From positions 3,406,983 through 3,470,982 of the forward strand of contig NZ_CP144683.1 of the NCBI RefSeq assembly GCF_036687315.1: a stretch of 64,000 nucleotides of DNA, in the 5' to 3' direction. This DNA is from Sphingopyxis sp. TUF1. GTDB lineage: Bacteria; Pseudomonadota; Alphaproteobacteria; Sphingomonadales; Sphingomonadaceae. Both the position numbers and the translations under genes were made by a program. Of the stretch, positions 8,383 through 17,624 are shown piece after piece. The notes under the pieces are model-generated. The model did no database searches. It had not been told where the DNA came from and was given only the letters and a program-made list of their open reading frames with translations. Each line of letters begins with the position of its first letter. Positions within the stretch are counted from its first letter, which is position 1.

Positions 8383-9396
8383 ATGAAAGCCTGGCATTTG
8401 ACCCGTCGTCCGCAGGGACTGCCAACGATCGACAATTTCGCGCTCCGCGACCTGCCCGACACGCCGCTCGAAAAAGACCAGCTTCGCGTGCGCAACCGCT
8501 GGCTGTCGGTCGATCCCTATATGCGCGGGCGAATGAACGACGCCAAAAGCTATGCCGCGAGTTTTCAGCTCGACAAGCCGATGACCGGCGGCGCGATCGG
8601 CGAAGTCCTGGAAAGCCGATTGGATGGCTTTGCTCCGGGCGACCTCATCCTCCACATGGGCGGCTGGCGCGAGGGCGGCGTGGTCGGCCTCGACATGATG
8701 CCCAACAAATTGCCGGTCGCGCTGCTCGACGCGGGGCTGCCGCCGCAAACCTTTCTGCACAATATGGGGCTGACCGGCGGCACGGCGTGGATCGGCCTGC
8801 TGCGCGTCGCGGCGGCGAAGCCCGGCGATACCGTCTTTGTTTCGGCCGCCGCGGGCGCGGTCGGATCGGCGGTAGTCCAGATTGCCAAGGCGCGCGAGAT
8901 GACGGTGATCGGCTCGGCCGGCGGCGCCGAAAAATGCGCCTGGGTGAGCGAACTCGGCGCCGATGCGGTTGTCGATTACAAGGCGGGGCCGGTGCTGCCC
9001 CAGCTCGCTTCCGCGCTCGAACGGCTCGGCAAGGGGGGCATCGATGTCTATTTCGACAATGTCGGCGGCGAACATCTCGACGCCGCCTTTGCGGTCGCAA
9101 ATGATTTTGCGCGCTTTGCGATCTGCGGGATGATCGACGTTTACAACGACGCAAAGCCCCAGGAGATGAAATATCTCATCCGCACTATCCCCGCGCGCAT
9201 CCGCATGGAAGGCTTCATCTACACCGACCAGTTCATCGATTGCATGGAGGAATTCTACGCCGACATGGGCGGCCTGATCGCCAGCGGTGCGGTCACGATC
9301 CGCGAAACGGTGCGCGAGGGGCTGGAGGCGGCCCCCGATGCCTTTCTCGGGCTGTTCAAAGGCGAGAATATCGGCAAGATGCTGGTTCGGCTCTAA
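8383..9396 (+). CDS. NADP-dependent MDR-family oxidoreductase (leukotriene B4 dehydrogenase/CurA type)
   Basis: The 337-residue zinc-free medium-chain reductase has the N-terminal GroES-like fold (SVDPYMRGRMND, residues 44-55) and the cofactor fold with SAAAGAVGSAVVQIAK. The family pattern continues with GADAVVDYK, DVYFDNVGGEHLDAA and FARFAICGMI. Relatives reduce C=C bonds of enones (curcumin reductase, prostaglandin/leukotriene reductase, 2-alkenal reductase). The ATG at 8383 follows GGGGGATTCCG. Physiological substrate unknown. It lies next to the divergent tRNA-Ala. Confidence 0.9.
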   Translation: MKAWHLTRRPQGLPTIDNFALRDLPDTPLEKDQLRVRNRWLSVDPYMRGRMNDAKSYAASFQLDKPMTGGAIGEVLESRLDGFAPGDLILHMGGWREGGVVGLDMMPNKLPVALLDAGLPPQTFLHNMGLTGGTAWIGLLRVAAAKPGDTVFVSAAAGAVGSAVVQIAKAREMTVIGSAGGAEKCAWVSELGADAVVDYKAGPVLPQLASALERLGKGGIDVYFDNVGGEHLDAAFAVANDFARFAICGMIDVYNDAKPQEMKYLIRTIPARIRMEGFIYTDQFIDCMEEFYADMGGLIASGAVTIRETVREGLEAAPDAFLGLFKGENIGKMLVRL

Positions 9397-9413
9397 GCAC
9401 GCGAATTCGGTAA

Positions 9414-9953
9414 TTATACTTCGCTTGCGGCAATCATGTCCTGAAGCTGGCGAATAATGGCGCCGACTTCGCCGGTGGCGAGGAGTCCGGGACCCAGCGG
9501 GCCCGATCGGTCCGTTCCGACCAAGGGAAGCTTCCGAAGCGCGGCCAGCACGTCGGCCGACATTTGCGCGCGTTGCCAATCCATCTCGTCCTCTGCCGCC
9601 TCGGGCCGATCCGGAACCTCCATTTTCACGGCCAGAATGGCATAGGCTGCCGCTCCCAACGCATGGGTGCCCATATGGCAAACTGCCGATGCCTGCCCTG
9701 CAGCCCGCGCCGCGGCCGTGGCTGCTGGCGATTTCGCGGCGATGCCGCCTCCGCCAAAGCGCTGGCGTATTCCCGCCGCAGCGGCCAGTTCACCGGCTGC
9801 GAACGCCTGCGCACGGACGATTGCGGTGCGCGGACGATCATCGTCGGGACAAACCGTCTCGAACAGCCACAAGACGCGGTCAGCGCACGCGGCCGCCCAT
9901 TCGGCGACCAAGCGCCGGTCGGACAGGCTCAAGCTCTGCGCCGAGTCAGCCAT
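9414..9953 (-). CDS. Imm-5-like domain protein (putative immunity-type fold)
   Basis: This 179-residue, helix-rich protein shows the pattern WAAACADRVLWLFE followed by PDDDRPRTAIVRAQAFAAGE (about residues 19-55), then Ala-rich helices with AVCHMGTHALGAAAYAI. I recognise this as the family often labelled Imm-5-like or putative immunity protein; the link is from memory of the motif. No polymorphic toxin is adjacent: its neighbours are a reductase and rhlE. A role in immunity is therefore not supported by context, and a housekeeping function is equally possible. Confidence 0.6.
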   Translation of the reverse strand: MADSAQSLSLSDRRLVAEWAAACADRVLWLFETVCPDDDRPRTAIVRAQAFAAGELAAAAGIRQRFGGGGIAAKSPAATAAARAAGQASAVCHMGTHALGAAAYAILAVKMEVPDRPEAAEDEMDWQRAQMSADVLAALRKLPLVGTDRSGPLGPGLLATGEVGAIIRQLQDMIAASEV

Positions 9954-9988
9954 GGTTGCTCGAACCCGGTACCGCGACGGTCCGCCAG

Positions 9989-11347
9989 CTAGCTCCCGAA
10001 ACCGACCGACAGGAAGCCCGGCATCGGACCGTTCCAGCCGTCGTCGGGGCCATCATCGTCCTGCTGGCGCTGGCGGGCGGGGACCGGTTTGCGGTCGTCC
10101 GCCTTGCGCGCGGCCTTCGGCGTCGGCTTTTCGGCCTGCTCGGCGCGCTTCACCTTGCCGCCGCGGCCACCGCGTTCGCGGCGCGGCTCACGATCTTCGC
10201 GCGGCTCGTCCTTGGCAGGCGCGGCTTCGGCCGTGCCCGCGTCATGAACCGGAATCTTGTACCCGGTCAGCTTCTGGATGTTATCGATCGCTTCGTCGTC
10301 CGACGCGGTCACGAGCGTGAACGCCCTGCCCTTTGCGCCGGCGCGGCCCGTGCGACCGATGCGATGAACATAATCGTCGGGGTGCCAGGGAGCGTCGAAG
10401 TTGAAGACATGACTGACGCCCTTGACATCCAATCCGCGCGCCGCAACGTCGGAGGCGACGAGAATGTTGATCGTTCCCGCCTTGAAGCGGTCGAGTTCGG
10501 CAATGCGGCTCGACTGGTCCATGTCTCCATGGATCTCGCCCGCCTTGTAGCCATAGCGCTGGAGCGACTTCGCCAGTTCGCGCACCGTGGTCTTGCGATT
10601 GCAGAAAATGATCGCGGTGCCGATGTCCTCGGCCTCCAGCAGGCTGCGCAGCGTATCGCGCTTGCCGCGTTCGGACGTCTTGACGAGGAACTGCTCAATA
10701 TTCTCGTTGCGGCTCGCGGGGCGCGCGACTTCGATCGTCTTCGGGTTCGACAGGAATTTGTCAGCCAGCTTCTTGATCGGCGGCGGCATTGTCGCCGAGA
10801 AGAGCAAAGTCTGTCGATTCGCCGGGAGCTTGGTGCAGATATTTTCGATGTCGGGGATGAACCCCATGTCGAGCATCCGGTCGGCCTCATCGATGACGAG
10901 CAGGTTGCAGCCGGTGAGCAATATCTTGCCGCGCTCGAAAAGGTCCATCAGGCGACCCGGCGTGGCGATCAGCACGTCGACGCCCTTTTCCAGCGCCTTG
11001 ACCTGATCACCCATCTGCACCCCGCCGATCAGCAGCGCCATCGACAATTTGTGATACTTGCCGTATTTCTCAAAATTTTCAGCAACTTGCGCGGCAAGCT
11101 CGCGCGTGGGTTCGAGGATCAGCGAGCGCGGCATGAGTGCGCGCGCACGACCATGTGCCAGAATGTCGATCATCGGCAGCACGAACGATGCCGTTTTGCC
11201 CGTCCCTGTCTGTGCAATGCCGATCATGTCGCGCATCATCAGTACCGAAGGAATGGCTCCCGCCTGGATCGCTGTCGGTTCGCTATAGCCCGACTCGTCG
11301 ATCGCGCGCAAAAGTTCGTCGGAAAGGCCGAGATCGGCAAATGTCAT
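9989..11347 (-). CDS. rhlE: DEAD-box RNA helicase, RhlE type
   Basis: The 452-residue protein remodels structured RNA, probably in ribosome assembly or RNA decay. The Q-motif lies near residues 22-32 and Walker A is AQTGTGKT (45-52). TPGRLMD, DEAD (153-156), SAT, ARGLD and HRIGRTGR follow in order. The last 75 or so residues form a charged, Lys/Arg/Glu-rich, disordered tail (RRERGGRGGKVK) typical of RhlE, used for non-specific RNA contact. Length is normal. It is monocistronic by spacing. Confidence 0.95.
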   Translation of the reverse strand: MTFADLGLSDELLRAIDESGYSEPTAIQAGAIPSVLMMRDMIGIAQTGTGKTASFVLPMIDILAHGRARALMPRSLILEPTRELAAQVAENFEKYGKYHKLSMALLIGGVQMGDQVKALEKGVDVLIATPGRLMDLFERGKILLTGCNLLVIDEADRMLDMGFIPDIENICTKLPANRQTLLFSATMPPPIKKLADKFLSNPKTIEVARPASRNENIEQFLVKTSERGKRDTLRSLLEAEDIGTAIIFCNRKTTVRELAKSLQRYGYKAGEIHGDMDQSSRIAELDRFKAGTINILVASDVAARGLDVKGVSHVFNFDAPWHPDDYVHRIGRTGRAGAKGRAFTLVTASDDEAIDNIQKLTGYKIPVHDAGTAEAAPAKDEPREDREPRRERGGRGGKVKRAEQAEKPTPKAARKADDRKPVPARQRQQDDDGPDDGWNGPMPGFLSVGFGS

Positions 11348-11461
11348 GTGGTACCATGTCCGGAAAAAGAGGATGCGCCCTGCCGCCCACGCGGGCAGGC
11401 GCTGCCGCGGCCATTGGGCAAAGAGGCACGAAAAGTCAAGGAATGACGGCGAAAAAGGCGA

Positions 11462-11989
11462 TCAATCCTCGCCGCGAACCGGAACCATCAGCCGGAATTT
11501 ATCGACCTCGCATTTCGCGCCCGTGCGCGCATGAATTTCGTCGCGGTCTTCGCAGAGCTTTCCGTCCTTGCTGCCCTGCATGTAAAAGCCGGCATAGAAA
11601 TCGAGCGCGCGGCATCCGCGGTTGAGCTGCGCGCGCAGCCTTTGCTTCTGCCGCGTGATCAGGTCGATGCTGTCGCGCTGGACCGCCTGCATACCGACGA
11701 TGTTTCGCATCGCCACGCATTTGGGAGCCTTTTTCTCTTTCCAGACGACCGGAAGGTCGGTCATGCGCCGTGGCGGGGGCGGCGCCTGCGGCGCCGCGAA
11801 ATTGTTGATCTGCGAACGCTGTGCGGGGACGCGGATGATCAACTGCTGTTCGATCACGACCTGCCAAAAAGAGGAGGGCGCATCGGGCACGGGCGCCGCC
11901 ACCGGCGTGAGCGGACCCGGCGCAGCCACATCCGGCGCGAGATCGGCCGCAGGCGCAGCCATAATCCACAGAAATGCCGCGGTCAGCAC
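11462..11989 (-). CDS. Secreted hypothetical protein with four conserved-looking cysteines
   Basis: I do not recognise the family. The 175-residue product begins at a GTG with a hydrophobic segment (LTAAFLWIMAAPAA), probably a signal peptide. A Pro/Ala-rich linker (to about 75) and a compact basic domain follow. Four cysteines in the second half (KCVAM, RGCRAL, KLCEDR, KCEVD) could form two disulphides in the periplasm. The 3' end is about 115 bases upstream of rhlE on the same strand. Function unknown. Confidence 0.6.
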   Translation of the reverse strand: MLTAAFLWIMAAPAADLAPDVAAPGPLTPVAAPVPDAPSSFWQVVIEQQLIIRVPAQRSQINNFAAPQAPPPPRRMTDLPVVWKEKKAPKCVAMRNIVGMQAVQRDSIDLITRQKQRLRAQLNRGCRALDFYAGFYMQGSKDGKLCEDRDEIHARTGAKCEVDKFRLMVPVRGED

Positions 11990-12177
11990 TGCCGCGTCAC
12001 CGCCGCTTCTGCCTTGTCACCCGATTTGCTGTCCACTCGTCGCTCCCGCGTCCATCCCCGCCGGACGTAAAGACATTATTTGTCGATCGCAGCTTTAGCG
12101 TCCATGATTGAACATCAAATGAACTGCAAGCGTCGGCGAAACCGGCGGCGCACATCGAAAAAGCGGAACCGAACGGC

Positions 12178-13602
12178 ATGACACGCCCCCCTTCCCCCTC
12201 GCTGCTCCGGGCCCTTGCCGATTTGCTCGGCGACAAGGGGTTCACCACCGATACCGATATCATCGCACCCTGGCTCACCGACTGGCGCGGCAAATATTAC
12301 GGCCGCGCCGCGGCGATGCTGTCGCCTGCGACCACCGAAGAGGTCGCCGCCACGGTGTGCCTTTGCGCCGATGCCGGCGTGGCGATCGTTCCGCAGGGCG
12401 GCAACAGCGGCATGGTCGGCGGCGCGACGCCCGACGCCAGCGGCAACCAGCTGCTGCTCAGCCTCCGCCGCATGAACCGCGTCCGCCATGTCGATACGCC
12501 GGCCCGGATCGCCATCGCCGAGGCGGGCGTGATCCTCCAGAATTTCCATGATGCCGCGCTCGCGCACGACCTTCGTTTCCCGCTGACGCTCGGCGGTAAG
12601 GGATCGGCAACGATCGGCGGCCTCGTTTCGACCAACGCGGGCGGCACGCAGGTGCTGCGCCACGGCACGATGCGCGCGCTCGTCGCGGGGATCGAGGCCG
12701 TGCTGCCCGACGGCAGCATCTTCGACGGCCTGGCGCCGCTCAAGAAAGACAATCGCGGTTACGATCTCAGGCATCTCTTGTGCGGTGCCGAGGGCACGCT
12801 GGGCATTGTCACCGCGGCGGCGCTCCATCTCGTCCCTGCGGTGGCGGCGCGGCGCACGGCATGGATCGGTGTGGAATCGCCTGATGTCGCGCTCACGCTG
12901 CTCCGCCGTCTTGATGCCGCGATCGGGTCCGCGCTCGAGGGGTTCGAACTGATCCCGCACGCCTGCCTCGACGCGGTCCTGCGGCATATCCCGGCGACCC
13001 GCGCGCCGCTTGACGAGGTGCATCCCTGGTATGTCCTGGCTGAGCTTGCCGGCAATGACGATGCCGCGCTTGGCGATGCGCTCGAAGCCGCGCTCACGGC
13101 CGCTCTCAGCGCCGGGCTGGCCCGCGATATCGCGCTTGCCAAAAACGACCGCGAGAGCGACGAATTCTGGCGCCTGCGCGATTCCATCTCCGAAGCCGAA
13201 CGCGCCGAGGGGCCGGCGTTGCAGCACGACATCAGCGTCCCCGTGGACCTTATGCCCGCCTTCATCGCCGACAATCCCGTGCGCCTTGCCGCCGCCTTCC
13301 CCGGCGCGCGCGCCCTCTCTTTCGGCCATCTGGGCGACGGCAACGTCCACCATCACGTCCAACCGCCCGAAGGAATCGACGGCGCGGCATGGATTGCCGA
13401 ACATGGCGCCGCGGCCAGCCGCCTTGTTTATGCCCACGTCATCGAGCTTGGCGGATCGATCTCGGCCGAACATGGCATCGGGCAGATGAAGCGCGCCATT
13501 CTCGCCGAGCTCGACAGCCCCGCACGGCTCGCCGCGTTGCAGGGCGTAAAGCGCGGACTCGACCCGGCCGGCATCTTCAATCCGGGCAAGCTGATCGCCT
13601 GA
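12178..13602 (+). CDS. FAD-binding oxidoreductase, D-2-hydroxy acid dehydrogenase (GlcD/D2HGDH) type
   Basis: The 474-residue flavoprotein belongs to the vanillyl-alcohol oxidase superfamily. The FAD-binding N-domain includes VPQGGNSGMVGGATPD and GGKGSATIGGLVSTNAGGTQVLRHG. The C-terminal FAD-oxidase domain carries the histidine-rich SFGHLGDGNVHHH and ends SAEHGIGQMKRAIL...LDPAGIFNPGKL. This matches D-lactate and D-2-hydroxyglutarate dehydrogenases; the His cluster and ending fit D2HGDH best. The enzyme would oxidise a 2-hydroxy acid to the keto acid and feed electrons to the quinone pool or ETF. Exact substrate uncertain. Confidence 0.88.
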   Translation: MTRPPSPSLLRALADLLGDKGFTTDTDIIAPWLTDWRGKYYGRAAAMLSPATTEEVAATVCLCADAGVAIVPQGGNSGMVGGATPDASGNQLLLSLRRMNRVRHVDTPARIAIAEAGVILQNFHDAALAHDLRFPLTLGGKGSATIGGLVSTNAGGTQVLRHGTMRALVAGIEAVLPDGSIFDGLAPLKKDNRGYDLRHLLCGAEGTLGIVTAAALHLVPAVAARRTAWIGVESPDVALTLLRRLDAAIGSALEGFELIPHACLDAVLRHIPATRAPLDEVHPWYVLAELAGNDDAALGDALEAALTAALSAGLARDIALAKNDRESDEFWRLRDSISEAERAEGPALQHDISVPVDLMPAFIADNPVRLAAAFPGARALSFGHLGDGNVHHHVQPPEGIDGAAWIAEHGAAASRLVYAHVIELGGSISAEHGIGQMKRAILAELDSPARLAALQGVKRGLDPAGIFNPGKLIA

Positions 13603-13711
13603 AACTTCCCCCGTTTCGCGTCATCGCCCCCTTGCGCCGCGCGCGCCGGGTCAATAAGGCGCCTTATCGTTTTGCGTCCCCTCCCGCGGGACATCTTACC
13701 GGAGTTCGACC

Positions 13712-14491
13712 ATGGCCACCGCGCCCGCCCCTGCTAACCTGCCGCTGTTCTACAAGGACCTCGCCCCGCTTTCGAGCGTCGATCACGCCGATTTCCACGC
13801 GCGGCCGCTCGACAATGCGGAATTTCTGGTTGGCCAGCATGCCGTTCCGCTGACGTCGGACGAATTTGTGTCGGCGTGCCGCTTTTACCCGATCATCTTC
13901 TCGGCCGGCGAGAATCCGGTTCCGCTCGCGTTGATGGGGCTCAATGAAGGCATCAACACGTTTGTCGATGACAAGGGCAAACTGCTCAATCCCGTTTACG
14001 TCCCGGCCTATATCCGCCGCTACCCCTTCCTGCTCGCCAAGCTCCAGCCCAATACGGACGAACTGTCGCTCTGCTTCGATCCCACCTCGGGCGCGATCGG
14101 CAAGTTCGACGAGGGCGAAGCATTGTTCGTCGACGGCCAGCCGTCGGACCAGGTCAAGGCGATCCTCGAATTTTGCAAGAATTTCGAAGAAGCAGGTCAG
14201 CGTACCGGCATGTTCATGGAAGAGCTGAAAAAGGCCGACCTGCTGATGGACGGCGAAGTCGCGATCCAGCAGGAAGGCAATGACAAGCCTTATATCTACC
14301 GCGGTTTCCAGATGGTCGATGAGAACAAGCTGCGCGAGCTGCGCGGCGATGTGCTGCGCAAGCTGATGCAGAACGGTATCCTCGGCCTGATCTTCGCGCA
14401 CCTCTTCTCGCTGCAACTGATGCGCGAAGTCTTTGCCGAACAGATCAAGAGCGGCAAGATGCCGCTCGTCACCGAGGCGCCCGCCGCCTGA
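13712..14491 (+). CDS. SapC family protein
   Basis: The 259-residue protein matches the SapC family (named after a Campylobacter S-layer-associated protein). It has F-Y-K-D-L opening residues, HAVPLTSDEFVSACRFYPIIF (43-63), then PAYIRRYPFLL and the LCFDP block. No signal peptide or membrane span is visible, so a cytoplasmic location is likely. Function is unproven; in proteobacteria it often occurs near tryptophan halogenase-like or TonB receptor genes, which are not seen here. The start is preceded by GGAG. A strong terminator follows. Confidence 0.85.
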   Translation: MATAPAPANLPLFYKDLAPLSSVDHADFHARPLDNAEFLVGQHAVPLTSDEFVSACRFYPIIFSAGENPVPLALMGLNEGINTFVDDKGKLLNPVYVPAYIRRYPFLLAKLQPNTDELSLCFDPTSGAIGKFDEGEALFVDGQPSDQVKAILEFCKNFEEAGQRTGMFMEELKKADLLMDGEVAIQQEGNDKPYIYRGFQMVDENKLRELRGDVLRKLMQNGILGLIFAHLFSLQLMREVFAEQIKSGKMPLVTEAPAA

Positions 14492-14496
14492 CCTTC

Positions 14497-14539
14497 AAAA
14501 AAAGGGCCGCTCCCGCGCAAAGCGGAGCGGCCCTTTTTT
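14497..14539. terminator. Bidirectional intrinsic terminator
   Basis: A perfect 10-bp stem (GGGCCGCTCC at 14504-14513, GGAGCGGCCC at 14524-14533) is flanked by an A-run on the left and six T on the right. It ends sapC transcription and, on the other strand, the convergent SDHAF4-like gene. Confidence 0.93.
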
Positions 14540-14548
14540 CGGCGGCGA

Positions 14549-14758
14549 TCAGAAGTCGACGGCCACCCCTTTTAATTCCCAATCGCCGTAGCGCACGGGA
14601 TTGCGGCCGCCCGGCTGGTCCTCGGCGCGCTCCTCACGGATCGGCGCCGGCGCGGGGACCGGGCTGTTCGTCCAGCCTGTTGGCGGCTTAACATGAGCAG
14701 GGCGCTTTACAGCGCGCGGCGTTCCGCCGATGGTCGCTTTCTCGCTGCTCTCGGTCAT
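14549..14758 (-). CDS. DUF1674 protein, succinate dehydrogenase assembly factor 4 (SDHAF4)-like
   Basis: This 69-residue protein ends with the family signature GGRNPVRYGDWELKGVAVDF (50-69), shared with mitochondrial SDHAF4, which helps mature flavinated SdhA. The N-terminal half is low-complexity (Pro/Ala/Glu). The start is the ATG at 14756-14758; an in-frame extension upstream enters the divergent methyltransferase and is not credible. The function is inferred from eukaryotic relatives. Succinate dehydrogenase genes are not in this window. Confidence 0.85.
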   Translation of the reverse strand: MTESSEKATIGGTPRAVKRPAHVKPPTGWTNSPVPAPAPIREERAEDQPGGRNPVRYGDWELKGVAVDF

Positions 14759-14795
14759 CCCTGCCATATAGGACCATATATGCGCCACGCCAACC

Positions 14796-16112
14796 ATGCC
14801 TGCGCCCGCCGTGGCTGATCGCCGTCTTGTCCGGCGCCGGCGGCCGCGCGGTGAGGCCGATCCGCCGGGCCTCGCCCCGCGCCGCGCTGCACTGCGGCTG
14901 ATCGACGCGATCCTTCGCCGCGGCGATCCGCTCGACGTCGCGATGCACGCGGCCGCACAGGGACTGGCCGGCGCCGATCGCGCCTTTGCCGTCGCCATCG
15001 CGTCCGAGGCGCTCCGGTGGATGACCGACATCGACGCGCTGATCGATGGTGCAACTGCGGATCCGCTGCCCGACGACGTCAAATCGCGCGCGGTGCTCCG
15101 GATCGCGCTCGCGCAGCTGCTCGCACTCAAAAGTCCCGGCCACGCCGTCGTGTCTACCGCGCTGCCGCTCGTTGACGGCGGCCCTCGCCGCCTCGTCCAT
15201 GCGATCCTGTCGCGCGCGCAGCAGGAAAAGTGGGAACTGCCTGCGCAGGCGACGCTACCGCGCGCCGCCGCCGAACGCTGGGCCACGCAGTGGGGTGCCG
15301 CGATGGTTGATGCCGCCGCCGCGAGCTGGAGCGCGCCGCCGCCGATCGACCTCAGCTTCGCGACAGAACCGGGCACCGACGAGTGGCCCGACGCCTTGAC
15401 GCTCGCCCCGCGCCACCGCCGCCTGCCGCGCGGGCAGGCAGTCGAAGCGATGCCCGGTTTCGCCGATGGCGGCTGGTGGGTGCAGGATCTCGCCGCCAGC
15501 CTGCCGGCCCGCCTGCTCGGCGCGGGCGACGGTCGCCGCGTGCTCGACCTCTGCGCAGCACCCGGCGGCAAGACGATGCAGCTCGCCGCCGCCGACTGGG
15601 TGGTCACCGCGGTCGATTCAAGCGCCAAGCGCCTAGAACGACTACGCGCTAACCTCGCGCGCACCGGGCTGGCCGCCGACGTCGTTCGGGGCGACATCCG
15701 CACGTGGGAACCCAATGCGGCAGCCGACGCCGTTCTGCTCGACGCTCCCTGTTCGGCGACGGGCATCTTTCGCCGCCACCCCGACGTCCTTCACCGCATC
15801 GAGCCGCGACAGATCGTGGAGATGGCGGCATTGCAGGCCGAGCTGCTCGCCCGCGCCGCAAACTGGGTCAAGCCCGGCGGCACGCTCATCTATGCAACCT
15901 GTTCGCTCGAACGCGCCGAGGGGGAAGATCAGATCGCCGCCTTCCTGGCAGCGCATCAAGGCTGGGCGATCGACCCCGCGCGGCCCGACGAGCTTCCCGC
16001 TGCGATCACCCCCAACACAATCGGCTGCATCCGCACCCTCCCCGGCCAGCTCGCCGACGCGGGCGGGCTCGACGGCTTCTTCATCGCCCGCCTCCGCGCG
16101 CCGTCGACGTAA
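14796..16112 (+). CDS. RsmB/NOP-family rRNA cytosine-C5 methyltransferase
   Basis: This 438-residue protein pairs an N-terminal NusB-like helical domain (about 28-145) with a Rossmann methyltransferase domain. The SAM motif is LDLCAAPGGKT (250-260). The two catalytic cysteines are C319 in DAPCSATGIFRRHPD and C369 in YATCS, the NOP2/RsmB arrangement for m5C formation. It should methylate a cytosine in rRNA (16S C967 if a true RsmB). The extra Arg-rich start (8-19) is common in alphaproteobacterial versions. It is divergent from the SDHAF4-like gene. Confidence 0.9.
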   Translation: MPAPAVADRRLVRRRRPRGEADPPGLAPRRAALRLIDAILRRGDPLDVAMHAAAQGLAGADRAFAVAIASEALRWMTDIDALIDGATADPLPDDVKSRAVLRIALAQLLALKSPGHAVVSTALPLVDGGPRRLVHAILSRAQQEKWELPAQATLPRAAAERWATQWGAAMVDAAAASWSAPPPIDLSFATEPGTDEWPDALTLAPRHRRLPRGQAVEAMPGFADGGWWVQDLAASLPARLLGAGDGRRVLDLCAAPGGKTMQLAAADWVVTAVDSSAKRLERLRANLARTGLAADVVRGDIRTWEPNAAADAVLLDAPCSATGIFRRHPDVLHRIEPRQIVEMAALQAELLARAANWVKPGGTLIYATCSLERAEGEDQIAAFLAAHQGWAIDPARPDELPAAITPNTIGCIRTLPGQLADAGGLDGFFIARLRAPST

Positions 16113-16194
16113 TCGCGCCGTCCGGCGGTCCCGTCCGAACGCCTGGAAGCGATGACATCTGGACAGCCACGAAAAGCCGTTTAGGTGAGGCGCG

Positions 16195-17505
16195 ATGGCA
16201 ACAGTCCCTCCCCCCGAAGGCGTTGAACCGGTCATGCCGGAATCGATGCCGAACGCCCCCTCCCCGCTCAGCTTTGCCGATTTTCGCTATTTCTGGCTCG
16301 CGCGTTTTACCGCGGTGATGGCGACGATCGCGATGGTCGTCGTTATCGGCTACCAGCTCTACGACACCGCGCGCAGCGACTACGACATGTCGATCAAGGA
16401 GGCGTCGTTCCAGCTCGGGCTGCTCGGCCTCTTCCAGTTCGTCCCGCTTGCCGTGCTCACACCCGTTGCTGGCTGGGCGGCCGACCGCTTCGAACGGCGG
16501 CGCGTCGCGATCTTCTCGAACCTTATCGACCTGCTCATCGCCGCGACGCTCGGCTGGTTCACCTGGACCGAGGGACTGACCTTGCCGCTGCTTTTCGCCC
16601 TTGCCGCATTGCACGGCGTCGCGCGCGTCTTTTCCGGTCCTGCGATGAGCGCGATTGCGCCGAACATCGTCCCACCCGCTGTCCTGCCGCGCGCCATCGC
16701 GATGAGCAGCATCGCCTGGCAATCGGCGTCGGTGATCGGCCCGGCGGCCGGCGGCCTGATCTACGCCGCACATCCCGCCTCCGTCTATGTCTTTGCCGCG
16801 GTCCTCCTCGCGGTATCGGCGTTCACCCTCAGCCGCGTGCGTCCCGTGCAGCCGCCACCCAGGGACGTGCGCCGCCATCCGCTGCGCGAAATGGTCGACG
16901 GTCTGCAATTCGTCTGGGTCGAACGCTTCCTCCTGGGCACCATCACGCTCGACCTGTTCGCTGTATTGCTCGCGGGCGCCACCGCGATGTTCCCCGTCTT
17001 TGCGCGCGATATATTGGATGCGGGCCCCGAAGGCGCGGGGCTTATGCGCGCCGCGGTCGCCTTTGGCTCGGTCACGGTTGCTGTCGGTCTTGCGATCCGC
17101 CCGATCGAGCGCAATGTCGGGGTGAAGATGCTGTGGGCCGTCGCCGTGTTCGGTGCGACAACGATTGCGTTCGGTTATTCGACCAGCCTCCTCCTGTCGC
17201 TAGCCCTGCTCGTCGTCATGGGTGCCGCCGACATGTTCTCGGTCTTCGTGCGCGGCACTTTGATCCAGCTCAACACCCCCGATCACATGCGCGGGCGCGT
17301 AAGCGCCGCCTCCGGCCTCGCCATTTCGGCCTCCAACGAGCTTGGAGAAATGCGCGCGGGCGCAATGGCAGCGGCTTTGGGTCCGGTCGGCGCGGTGGTG
17401 ATCGGCGGTGCCGGCGCAATCGGTGTAACCGCGCTATGGGCATGGCTGTTCCCCGAACTGCGCCGCGCGCGAACATTCGAACCCCAGTTCCGGCACGGCG
17501 GCTGA
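16195..17505 (+). CDS. MFS transporter (EntS/MFS_3 type exporter)
   Basis: This 436-residue protein has about twelve hydrophobic segments. The typical N-terminal MFS_3 pattern is FRYFWLARFTAVMATIAMVVVIGYQLYD, shown here only by its key residues. The loop 2-3 signature is GWAADRFERRRV, near residues 96-107. Relatives export enterobactin or drugs, and many have no known substrate. A GGTGAGG ribosome-binding site precedes the start. It is about 80 bases after the RsmB-like gene; nothing around it suggests the cargo. Confidence 0.85.
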   Translation: MATVPPPEGVEPVMPESMPNAPSPLSFADFRYFWLARFTAVMATIAMVVVIGYQLYDTARSDYDMSIKEASFQLGLLGLFQFVPLAVLTPVAGWAADRFERRRVAIFSNLIDLLIAATLGWFTWTEGLTLPLLFALAALHGVARVFSGPAMSAIAPNIVPPAVLPRAIAMSSIAWQSASVIGPAAGGLIYAAHPASVYVFAAVLLAVSAFTLSRVRPVQPPPRDVRRHPLREMVDGLQFVWVERFLLGTITLDLFAVLLAGATAMFPVFARDILDAGPEGAGLMRAAVAFGSVTVAVGLAIRPIERNVGVKMLWAVAVFGATTIAFGYSTSLLLSLALLVVMGAADMFSVFVRGTLIQLNTPDHMRGRVSAASGLAISASNELGEMRAGAMAAALGPVGAVVIGGAGAIGVTALWAWLFPELRRARTFEPQFRHGG

Positions 17506-17624
17506 GCATTTCGTCGCGATCGGTCAACCGCTGATCGCAAGCTGATTGTCAATCGTTTTAGTTGATTTACATCGAACGCACCCGTCACCGCGGTTCTCTC
17601 TATCCTCTGAATGGAGCAACCGTC

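Noticed and set aside
9414..9953. A toxin-immunity system around the Imm-5-like gene
   Set aside because: No toxin, secretion or recombination gene is adjacent.
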